NCBI GenBank assembly: GCA_003558195.1
Contig: PWMM01000239.1
Coordinates: 1-7,166, forward strand
DNA from: Syntrophomonadaceae bacterium
GTDB lineage: Bacteria > Bacillota > Dethiobacteria > DTU022
DNA length: 7,166 bases
Reading direction: 5' to 3'
Shown: positions 1-5,411 of the stretch, in pieces
How positions within the stretch are numbered: position 1 is the stretch's first letter
Layout: every line of letters begins with the position of its first letter
Notes under the pieces: model-generated
Database searches by the model: none
Seen by the model: only the letters and a program-made list of their open reading frames with translations
What the model was told of the DNA's origin: nothing
Program-made: the position numbers and the translations under genes

Positions 1-1
1 A

Positions 2-529
2 GCCCGCCTGAAAAAAAACAGCCATACATATCTACTAACTGGCAGTTCCACACCATGCCTGGCGCTTTACAAACCATTTTGGATAATCGATGGAGAAAAT
101 TTTTCTTTCAACCCCGGTCAACAAGAAGAGTCAATCGAATTCTGGTTGAAGCGAGAACTATTGCACCGGGCTATTTTAGAAAATAAGCTTCCTGGTTATC
201 ATGCATACCTTGCCAGAAGGGATAAAATCGAACTGGAAATCAAAGACCTCCTTAACCGGATTATGCCTGAACTGGATCAGGCTGCAGGTATTCCGTTCAG
301 TAAAAATCATTCCTCCGGCCTCGATCTCCTCGATAAACAAAAGCTAGAAATAATGCAATATGCCTTCAAAGCTGAAGAAGAACTCCTAAATGATACCCTT
401 TCGGATATCGTCGATCCCTATCAACCTGGCCGGATTGAGGGTAACCCGATTTTTCGATGGTACTGGAAAAGCCAGAACCAAAAATTAACCAGCAAAATCG
501 GGAAAAGCATATTTCAAGAAGAATTGTAG
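2..529 (+). CDS. Secernin-like protein (peptidase C69-type), C-terminal part only
   Basis: The reading frame is open from the first bases of the window to TAG at 527-529, giving about 175 residues of a gene whose start lies upstream. A TTG at 146 is in frame but has no ribosome binding site, and clear family sequence lies before it, so it is not the start. The early segment LLTGSSTPCLALYKPFW resembles the C-terminal domain of secernins and related C69 family Ntn-hydrolase-like proteins, which carry a 'TG(S/T)..PC.S.FKPF' stretch. A helical, charged part follows (WLKRELLHRAIL, then LARRDKIELEI), as in the secernin tail. The catalytic N-terminal cysteine that defines C69 dipeptidases would lie outside the window and cannot be checked. 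No signal peptide or membrane segment is visible in this part. The family call rests on recall of the motif; activity and substrate are unknown. Confidence 0.6.
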   Translation, partial: ARLKKNSHTYLLTGSSTPCLALYKPFWIIDGENFSFNPGQQEESIEFWLKRELLHRAILENKLPGYHAYLARRDKIELEIKDLLNRIMPELDQAAGIPFSKNHSSGLDLLDKQKLEIMQYAFKAEEELLNDTLSDIVDPYQPGRIEGNPIFRWYWKSQNQKLTSKIGKSIFQEEL

Positions 530-581
530 AAACAGTTAATATCGAATGCTTAGTTGAAAAATATTAATCTCTTTTCCTACA

Positions 582-610
582 TTGGGTTAAAAGCATAATT
601 GTGTTATAAT
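582..610 (+). promoter_or_regulatory. Probable sigma-A promoter with extended -10 for the amidohydrolase gene
   Basis: A perfect TATAAT lies at 605-610, preceded by TGT at 602-604, which makes an extended -10 element. A weak -35 (TTGGGT, 582-587) sits 17 bases upstream. Transcription would start near 617, leaving a leader of about 37 bases before the ATG at 654. The strong extended -10 compensates for the poor -35. It lies in the 124-base gap after the secernin-like gene, so the amidohydrolase probably begins its own transcript. Confidence 0.6.
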
Positions 611-653
611 TTAAACATTTAATACATTTATACTTTTAGGAAGCGGGAAACCT

Positions 654-2231
654 ATGAAAATATTTCATGGAACGATTATCACCTGTGATTGGGATAATGC
701 AGTTTATAAATACCTGGTTGAAGATGGAGGCAAAATTGTTTTTACCGGTAATTCTTTACCTACCCTGTATGCTAACCTCGAAAATGTTGAGTATATTGAA
801 TTGGAAGAGCGAGCCTTGCTCCCTGCTTTCGGAGATGGGCATATCCATTTTTCCCAGTGGGCTTTTTTTAACAGTACTTTTGATGTACGCCTGGCAAACT
901 CAATTGAAGATACCGGCAAGATCATGCAGCTCTACTCTGCGAACAATCCAGGGGCGAAAATAATTCTTGGTTACGGGTACAATCCGCTTACGGTCAAAGA
1001 GAAAAGGCTGATTACCCGACCCGAAATGGACCGGTTCATTAAAGATAAGCCTGCAGTTTTAGTTAACTATGATGGGCATTCGGCTGTGGCAAATTCAAAG
1101 GCCATTGGTCTTTTACCTCCTGAAATCCGGGCATTAAGGGGCCTGAACCTGGAAACAGGATTAATCGATGGTGAAGCCTTCTTGAAAGGTACCGGTTTTA
1201 TCACCAGTAAAATTCCTCTATCAGCTATTCTTACTGCTTTAATCAACAGCCTTAATGAACTGGCTGTCTATGGGATCGGCCTTGTGCATACTGTAGAAGG
1301 AATAGGTTACCACAAGGATAGAGATGTTGATTTGGTCAGGTTTATAACAAAGGGTTCGCCGATCAAGTTTAGAACATATCTGCAAACCATGGATTTGCAA
1401 AAAGTAAAAAAACGCAAATTGCCAGGGATTGGTGGCTGTTTTGATTGTGCTCTAGATGGCTCCTTTGGTTTCAAAGGTGCCGCTTTACTGGAGCCATACA
1501 CTAATGATGAACAAACTAAAGGAAACTTGTTTTACAGTGATGGTAAGGTAATAAATTTTGTTAAAAAAGCTAACCGGGCTGGCCTGCAGGTTCAGCTGCA
1601 CTGCATTGGAGACGCTGCTGTAGTCCAGGCAGTTAAAGCTATCGAAGCTGCCTTAAAAGATTATCCTCGTGACGATCACCGCCATACATTGATTCATGCC
1701 TGCTTGATCCCTGATTATACTTTAGAAACAATAGCCCAGCTGGGTATTGGGATTAACATTCAACCGGCCTTCTTAGCTTCCCGGTTGGAGCCTCGTCATT
1801 ATCTTGAAGAAATTTTAGGAAACCGGGTTGCAGAAATATGGCCGCTTAAAAAGCTAATGGCCATGGGTATAAATATCAGCGGCGGCTCTGATGGGCCGGT
1901 TACAGAACCTGATCCTTTGCTCGGCATTTATGCTGCCTGCAACCATCCTGTAGCAGGCTGTTCATTAGATTTTAAGGATGCCCTCTCAATATATACCTAT
2001 AATATCGCTCATACCTCGTTTGACGAAAAAAGGCTGGGTAGCCTGGAAGCTGGAAAAGAAGCGGATATGGTTATTTTAAATAAAAATCCTCTTGATCTTA
2101 AGACTACTTCACTGGATGATCTAAAAGTTGAAATGCTCTACCTGGCAGGAAAAGAATACAGTGGGAACAATACTGTTACAGAAGCCTTATTAAATAGCCT
2201 GAAAACGATTACTCTCAAAAAAGAACATTGA
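654..2231 (+). CDS. YtcJ-like metal-dependent amidohydrolase (amidohydrolase family 3)
   Basis: This is a complete 525-residue protein of the amidohydrolase superfamily, close to the usual length of the YtcJ/NfdA-like group (COG1574). Members are cytosolic TIM-barrel hydrolases of amide or imide bonds; the substrate here cannot be told. Visible family marks, in order: the metal-binding HxH at H63/H65 in GDGHIHFSQW; DGHSAVANSKA at 140-150; DGSFGFKGAALLEPY at 268-282, where relatives often read DGSLGSRTAALL; LHCIGDAAV at 315-323 with metal-ligand candidate H316; LIHACLI with H348; GGSDGPV at 410-416 with the family aspartate D413; and the C-terminal small-domain motif LGSLEAGKEADMVIL at 461-475. 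All expected ligands look intact. The ATG at 654 is preceded by AGGAAG at 638-643. No signal peptide is present. No clear terminator follows, so readthrough into the PAS gene 177 bases later is possible. Confidence 0.88.
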   Translation: MKIFHGTIITCDWDNAVYKYLVEDGGKIVFTGNSLPTLYANLENVEYIELEERALLPAFGDGHIHFSQWAFFNSTFDVRLANSIEDTGKIMQLYSANNPGAKIILGYGYNPLTVKEKRLITRPEMDRFIKDKPAVLVNYDGHSAVANSKAIGLLPPEIRALRGLNLETGLIDGEAFLKGTGFITSKIPLSAILTALINSLNELAVYGIGLVHTVEGIGYHKDRDVDLVRFITKGSPIKFRTYLQTMDLQKVKKRKLPGIGGCFDCALDGSFGFKGAALLEPYTNDEQTKGNLFYSDGKVINFVKKANRAGLQVQLHCIGDAAVVQAVKAIEAALKDYPRDDHRHTLIHACLIPDYTLETIAQLGIGINIQPAFLASRLEPRHYLEEILGNRVAEIWPLKKLMAMGINISGGSDGPVTEPDPLLGIYAACNHPVAGCSLDFKDALSIYTYNIAHTSFDEKRLGSLEAGKEADMVILNKNPLDLKTTSLDDLKVEMLYLAGKEYSGNNTVTEALLNSLKTITLKKEH

Positions 2232-2398
2232 GCTTGAATAGAGAGCATTATGATTCGGCAAGAGTAGTTATATTATATGAAATCTAAGACTTCTAGGTTG
2301 CTTTAGATTGCCTAAGCCTTTAAATTTAAACATCTTTAGTAATCATCTGAAGTTGATTTAACACTTATGTTCTTGATGTTTAGTTTTGTCACCTTGTT

Positions 2399-2404
2399 GG
2401 AGGT
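2399..2404 (+). promoter_or_regulatory. Ribosome binding site that sets the PAS protein start
   Basis: A perfect GGAGGT stands 4 bases before the ATG at 2409. The in-frame ATG at 2367 has no such site and would add 14 hydrophobic residues that do not belong to a PAS domain, so 2409 is the better start. Confidence 0.7.
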
Positions 2405-2408
2405 AGCT

Positions 2409-2765
2409 ATGACAGAGCAAAAAGAACACTCTTTTATTCACCCGTCAAAACTTCTGGAAGTTTCATTTGATGCTACCAAAGATGGAATCTGTGTGCTCGA
2501 TTCCGATTTTAATATTCTGCGGGTTAATCGGACCATGAAAAAATGGTACCATTATATAAACCCTATTGAGGGGCGAAAATGTTTCCAGGTTTTCATGAAC
2601 AGATCGGAACCCTGTTTAAAATGTCCTTCCATGAAGGCTCTAAAAACCAGAAAACCGGCAGCAGAAACAATTCCCTTAAGGTTAACCAGTGATAAAGATC
2701 GGTGGATTAAGCTTTATGCCTATCCGCTTTGCGATGAAAGCGGTAATACTGGAGTTATAGTTTGA
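2409..2765 (+). CDS. Stand-alone PAS-domain protein with a C-x10-C-x2-C motif (possibly a truncated sensor kinase)
   Basis: Starting at 2409, the protein has 118 residues and consists of one PAS fold. LLEVSFDATKDGICVLD (15-31) followed by FNILRVNRTMKKWY (34-47) is the usual PAS start. GRKCFQVFMNRSEPC (55-69) and LKCPSMKALKT (70-80) match the variant found at the front of many bacterial histidine kinases and regulators, 'G..CY.VFH....PC..CP...AL.TG'. C58, C69 and C72 form the C-x10-C-x2-C set. The final strand WIKLYAYPLCDESGNTGVIV ends at TGA, just where relatives continue with 'E.VRDITERK' and an output domain. Neither alternative frame downstream shows kinase sequence within the next 150 bases, so a simple frameshift is not seen. 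It may be a true small sensor or adaptor, or the stump of a deleted kinase. No membrane segment is present in the 118-residue form. Confidence 0.65.
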   Translation: MTEQKEHSFIHPSKLLEVSFDATKDGICVLDSDFNILRVNRTMKKWYHYINPIEGRKCFQVFMNRSEPCLKCPSMKALKTRKPAAETIPLRLTSDKDRWIKLYAYPLCDESGNTGVIV

Positions 2766-3091
2766 TCCTGAATTGGTCCAGATTTTTACCACTGTGCGCT
2801 GGGAAGGTTCAGGATAGAAGCAGAGTTTTCAGCATTAGAAAAGCAATAGGTTATTTCTTCACGGCCTTTTAAAGCTTTCTTATTTAAAATGCCTGGATAT
2901 AGAATAGAGATGATCAGCAAGTCTAAATAAGATTGTAAAAAGCCGCGACCGGTTTAAGTGGTGTTTTTTCCTTTTCTACATTGCCGGATTATAACATTAA
3001 TAATATTTTAGTGGGGAAAGTAGAGAAGATTAAAATAGGAACAGGAAAAAGATCTTTAAAAGCAGGTGTGACATTTTTAATTCTGTGAGAT
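2766..3091. other. 326-base stretch without a convincing gene; imperfect hairpins
   Basis: No reading frame here looks like a real gene. Three structured spots can be seen. First, an imperfect hairpin at 2765-2815 with an 8-bp outer stem (ATCCTGAA with TTCAGGAT), two G-T pairs, an internal loop and a 5-bp inner stem (TCCAG with CTGGG); no T-run follows. Second, an AT-rich hairpin at 2863-2893 (GGC-C-TTTTAAA with TTTAAAA-T-GCC, one mismatch), also without a T-run. Third, a short weak stem near 2948-2962 (ACCG with TGGT) followed by six T at 2964-2969, which could be a poor terminator. No cobalamin riboswitch box lies here, so cbiZ does not have its own B12 switch in this gap. Confidence 0.5.
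2981..3009 (+). promoter_or_regulatory. Weak promoter candidate for cbiZ
   Basis: TTGCCG (2981-2986) and TATTTT (3004-3009) stand 17 bases apart, each matching 4 of 6 consensus bases, in an AT-rich stretch about 80 bases before the cbiZ start. It is the best pair seen in the gap, but such matches are common in AT-rich DNA. Confidence 0.25.
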
Positions 3092-4285
3092 ATGATATTG
3101 AACATGGATCAAATTATTCTTCCTACCGGAGACCGGTTAACCCGAGAAGATAAAGCAATTGTGGTCAGGTTTTCAGGTGCCCGCAGATTGATTAGCACTT
3201 CTGTTTTGAACGGGGGCTGCCGGTCAGACTTATCCTGCCTCTTTAACTATTGCGAGGTTTACGGTAAAGCGGATGAGCAATGTACAATGCGGGCTGATAC
3301 CTATGAAGCACATCTACGCTTACTGGCAAAAGAACTTGGTTTAAACCCCCTGTATGCAACAGGATTAAGCACAGCGGCCAAGATGAAATATGCCCAGGTT
3401 AAAAGTGAATCACATAAAGATTTTAGCGTTACGGTGATAGCGACCGGTGGAATTGATGTTAACGGAAGTCGTGCCGGCGATCCGGCCTTATGGCATGAGC
3501 ATAATGGTAAACCTGTTCCATATGAGCCAGGTACGATTAACCTGCTGGTCTTTATCGGCGCTAAGCTAAAAGAAGCGGCTTTAACCCGGGCCATGGTTAC
3601 GGTAACTGAAGCAAAAACTGCTGCTTTACAGGAGTTACTTGCTCCCAGCTGTTACTCCCACGGCCTTGCTACGGGATCGGGCACAGATGGTACCATCATT
3701 GTCAGTAATTCAGAAGCTCCGGTGACCCTGACTGATGCCGGTCAGCATAGTAAACTGGGCGAATATATTGGCAGGGTGGTTAAGAATACTGTAAAAGCTG
3801 GTTTAACGGCAGAAAATGGCTTCTTTTCTTATGCCTGCAATAGTGTGATCCGGCGGGTTAGCCGGTTTGGTATCACCGAAGATGACCTCTGGGGTAAGTG
3901 CAGCTCACTTCAGAATCATTTTTACATAAACCGGGATGATTTCAATTACAGGTTTAAGATTTTGGATAAAGATCAGTCTTTAATGGCTCTGGCTGCTGTT
4001 TATGCTCATATTTTAGATTTACTGGACTGGGACCTCATTAATAACAGGGATGCATTGCAAATGGTAAGAGACCTGTTGTATGGTAATAGTGCCAGCTTAA
4101 GTGATATTATAAAACCTGGCGAGATAAAGACATATAGCACTGGAGATTATAAGCTAGAACCTTTCCAATTTCTAAGTGTTATAGAAAATAAAGCCTTACA
4201 TCATTTATCCGCCCAGGAAATGATTACAAAGCTGGCGGCTTGCTTTTCCTGGTTCCTGGTTTTTCGTCTGACTAATGATTTTTAA
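3092..4285 (+). CDS. cbiZ: Adenosylcobinamide amidohydrolase CbiZ, long form with C-terminal extension
   Basis: CbiZ cleaves the amide bond between the aminopropanol arm and the corrin ring of adenosylcobinamide, giving adenosylcobyric acid, which re-enters cobalamin assembly. It was first described in archaea and is also found in some bacteria, where it can remodel unsuitable corrinoids. Family marks: VVRFSGARRLISTSVLNGG (24-42), GLSTAAKM (91-98), VTVIATGGIDVNGSRAGDP (113-131), TINLLVFIGAKLKEAALTRA (148-167), TEAKTAALQEL (172-182), GLATGSGTDGTIIVS (191-205) and HSKLGEYIGRVVKNTVKAGL (219-238). The CbiZ domain covers about 24-240. Residues 241-397 are additional and I do not recognise a domain there. 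No signal peptide is evident, so it is likely cytosolic. An in-frame stop at 3086 limits the start to ATG 3092, TTG 3098 or ATG 3104; none has a good ribosome binding site, so the first few residues are uncertain. The gene sits just upstream of the riboswitch-controlled tetrapyrrole operon. Confidence 0.88.
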   Translation: MILNMDQIILPTGDRLTREDKAIVVRFSGARRLISTSVLNGGCRSDLSCLFNYCEVYGKADEQCTMRADTYEAHLRLLAKELGLNPLYATGLSTAAKMKYAQVKSESHKDFSVTVIATGGIDVNGSRAGDPALWHEHNGKPVPYEPGTINLLVFIGAKLKEAALTRAMVTVTEAKTAALQELLAPSCYSHGLATGSGTDGTIIVSNSEAPVTLTDAGQHSKLGEYIGRVVKNTVKAGLTAENGFFSYACNSVIRRVSRFGITEDDLWGKCSSLQNHFYINRDDFNYRFKILDKDQSLMALAAVYAHILDLLDWDLINNRDALQMVRDLLYGNSASLSDIIKPGEIKTYSTGDYKLEPFQFLSVIENKALHHLSAQEMITKLAACFSWFLVFRLTNDF

Positions 4286-4359
4286 CTCTTCCTTTAGTGC
4301 AAAAAATAAAATGGTTACTTAGCCTGGTTAAAGCGGAGTCATAAAGTCGTCCATTGCGG

Positions 4360-4392
4360 AACTTACTTTTGGAATTTACTAGTAAGTTTTTT
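4360..4392 (+). terminator. Probable intrinsic terminator after cbiZ
   Basis: A perfect 8-bp stem (AACTTACT 4360-4367 with AGTAAGTT 4381-4388) with a 13-base loop runs directly into six T (4387-4392). The stem is AT-rich, so it may be inefficient, but its place 75 bases after the cbiZ stop and just before the next promoter fits a terminator separating cbiZ from the riboswitch operon. Confidence 0.55.
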
Positions 4393-4414
4393 GCAGGAAA
4401 TCTTTTTGACACCA

Positions 4415-4443
4415 TGGACAAGCGATCTTTTTTGTGCTACGAT
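4415..4443 (+). promoter_or_regulatory. Promoter of the riboswitch-tetrapyrrole operon
   Basis: TGGACA (4415-4420, 5 of 6 consensus bases) and TACGAT (4438-4443, 4 of 6) are 17 bases apart, and TGC at 4435-4437 makes an extended -10. The start point would be near 4450, about 12 bases before the aptamer's closing stem, as expected for a riboswitch leader. A perfect TTGACA at 4406-4411 also exists, but no good -10 lies at the right distance from it. Confidence 0.6.
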
Positions 4444-4461
4444 TATTAAAATTAAATACAC

Positions 4462-4617
4462 GCATTCAGGTGCCTTAAACAGGCGAAGAGGGAAACCGGT
4501 GTAAGTCCGGTGCGATCCCGTCACTGTAAGCAGGAGCTGAACCCATGATTCCACTGGCAGGTAAGCTGGGAAGGAGGGGGAAGCGATGATTGTGAGCCAG
4601 GAGACCTGCCTGAATGT
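4462..4617 (+). promoter_or_regulatory. Cobalamin (adenosylcobalamin-type) riboswitch aptamer
   Basis: The core elements of the cobalamin riboswitch are present in order: AGGTGCC at 4468-4474, AGAGGGAAACCGGTG at 4487-4501 with the hairpin ACCGG/CCGGT (4495-4499 with 4507-4511), TCCCGTCACTGTAAGC at 4516-4531, CCACTGG at 4551-4557, CTGGGAAGG at 4566-4574, CGATGA at 4584-4589, and the B12 box GCCAGGAGACCTGCC at 4596-4610. The closing stem P1 is a perfect 8 bp: CATTCAGG (4463-4470) with CCTGAATG (4609-4616). The aptamer is complete and should bind a cobalamin in the nascent RNA. From its place in the leader of the sirC-hemC-cobA operon, ligand binding should lower expression of that operon through the terminator that follows. 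Confidence 0.95.
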
Positions 4618-4635
4618 CGCAACGTTCCCCTTCGA

Positions 4636-4689
4636 GTGAAAGGGCTGGTCGCGAAAGGCGCCTGATTCAATTTCACCAGGCGTTTTTTT
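4636..4689 (+). terminator. Riboswitch expression platform: terminator with competing antiterminator
   Basis: The terminator is the stem CGCCTG (4659-4664) with CAGGCG (4677-4682), a 12-base loop and seven T (4683-4689). A competing fold can be drawn: GTGAAA (4636-4641) pairs with TTTCAC (4671-4676) in the terminator loop, enclosing a GG-CGC / GCG-CC hairpin (4647-4652 with 4658-4662, one bulged T) that uses up the 5' arm of the terminator. The two folds exclude each other, the arrangement expected for transcriptional control by the aptamer ending 18 bases upstream. The terminator is plain in the sequence; the antiterminator is my inference. Confidence 0.82.
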
Positions 4690-4699
4690 ATTAATACTG

Positions 4700-4740
4700 A
4701 CTCCGGCTTCTTAGAATGAGAAGGTCGGAGTTTTTATTTT
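4700..4740 (+). terminator. Second strong intrinsic terminator between the riboswitch and sirC
   Basis: ACTCCGG (4700-4706) pairs with TCGGAGT (4725-4731; the last pair is G-T) and CTTCT (4707-4711) with AGAAG (4719-4723). This gives a 12-bp stem with one bulged G (4724) and a 7-base loop, followed by a T-rich tail TTTTTATTTT (4731-4740). It is longer than the first terminator and ends just before the sirC ribosome binding site. It could back up the riboswitch terminator or be controlled separately. Confidence 0.8.
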
Positions 4741-4743
4741 GAG

Positions 4744-4750
4744 AGGAGAG
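4744..4750 (+). promoter_or_regulatory. Ribosome binding site deciding the TTG start of the sirC-like gene
   Basis: AGGAGAG lies 8 bases before TTG 4759. The only in-frame start codon closer (GTG 4750) is followed at once by TAG at 4756-4758, so TTG 4759 is the start supported by the sequence. Confidence 0.65.
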
Positions 4751-4758
4751 TGTGTTAG

Positions 4759-5406
4759 TTGGAATCTTTTTGTCCACTGCAAGTTGATTTAAGTGACAGA
4801 GAATGCCTGGTGATCGGTGGCGGTAAAGTGGCCGGTCGCAAGGTAAAAACCTTGCTTTCCTACCGGGCTAAAGTTACCGTAATAAGCCCTGCTATTTCTT
4901 TAGATCTTTCCGGGTTGATAGAAAAAGAACTAATCTTTTACCAGGCTGATATTTACCGTCCGGTATACCTGAAAAATAAGTTTTTAGTAATTTGTGCAAC
5001 AAATAAGCTTGCAGTAAATCGAAATGCTGCCAAAGACTGTATGGAGCAGGGCATTCTTGTTAACTCAGTGAGCGATCCCGGGCTGTGCAGTTTTTTTCTG
5101 CCTGCCCTCTACAGGAACGGTTCCCTGACATTAACTGTATCCACGGCCGGAAAAAGCCCGGCTTTAGCCAGCCGGTTAAGAGATGAACTTGCTGGTAATC
5201 TAGATCATTCTTATGCTGATTTTGCCGAATTTTTAGGTCATGCCCGGGACTTGATCTTAGGGAAGGTGCAAGATCAGGCCAGGCGGAGAGAATTACTTGA
5301 GTACTTGGCCGGTGAAGATTTTTTTAATGAATACAGAAGCCAGCCTGATCAAAAAGCCTGGCAAAGAATTGAGGAGCTATTGCAATCTGAAAATAGCCAG
5401 GAGTAA
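4759..5406 (+). CDS. sirC: Precorrin-2 dehydrogenase (SirC / CysG N-terminal / Met8 family)
   Basis: This 215-residue protein has the length of single-domain precorrin-2 dehydrogenases, cytosolic enzymes that oxidise precorrin-2 to sirohydrochlorin with NAD+. Some relatives also insert iron to make siroheme; this sequence cannot settle that. Marks: an N-terminal Rossmann fold with VIGGGKVAGRK (18-28) after the usual PLxxDLxxRxCLV lead; FLVICATNKLAVN (75-87); VNSVSDP (101-107); LCSFFLPALYRNGSLTLTVSTAGKSPALASRLRDEL (109-144), with Ser128 and the TAGKSPALA segment typical of the family; and a C-terminal helical domain. Relative to the E. coli 'NVVD' motif, the residue in line with the aspartate is Ser105, with Asp106 next to it. 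The start is TTG. The gene is first in the riboswitch operon, 5 bases before hemC. In context it feeds cobalamin synthesis, and possibly siroheme. Confidence 0.88.
   Translation: MESFCPLQVDLSDRECLVIGGGKVAGRKVKTLLSYRAKVTVISPAISLDLSGLIEKELIFYQADIYRPVYLKNKFLVICATNKLAVNRNAAKDCMEQGILVNSVSDPGLCSFFLPALYRNGSLTLTVSTAGKSPALASRLRDELAGNLDHSYADFAEFLGHARDLILGKVQDQARRRELLEYLAGEDFFNEYRSQPDQKAWQRIEELLQSENSQE
5399..5403 (+). promoter_or_regulatory. Ribosome binding site of hemC, inside the end of sirC
   Basis: AGGAG overlaps the last two sense codons of the sirC-like gene and lies 8 bases before GTG 5412. This supports the GTG start over a later TTG at 5457, and indicates translation linked to the upstream gene. 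Confidence 0.65.
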
Positions 5407-5411
5407 AACTA

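Noticed and set aside
146..148. TTG as the start of the first gene.
   Set aside because: The same frame is open to the window edge and carries family-like sequence before this codon, so the gene starts outside the window.
2281..2309. Inverted repeat AATCTAA / TTAGATT between the amidohydrolase and PAS genes, considered as a terminator or operator.
   Set aside because: A 7-bp AT-rich stem with no T-run after it; too weak to call.
2766..2910. Frameshifted continuation of the PAS protein into a kinase.
   Set aside because: Neither alternative frame gives the expected 'VRDITERK' linker or kinase-like sequence; frames close after a few dozen codons.
4331..4340. AAGCGGAGTC is nearly the exact reverse complement (one base missing) of GACTCCGGCTT at 4699-4709 in the second terminator, which suggested a long-range antiterminator.
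   Set aside because: It lies upstream of the predicted operon promoter and before the cbiZ terminator, so it would be absent from the riboswitch transcript; a 10-base match over 360 bases can arise by chance.
4480..4485. CAGGCG in the aptamer matches the 3' arm of the riboswitch terminator and could pair with its 5' arm.
   Set aside because: It more simply belongs to the local stem GCCT/AGGC (4472-4475 with 4481-4484) inside the aptamer; the nearer antiterminator is a better explanation.
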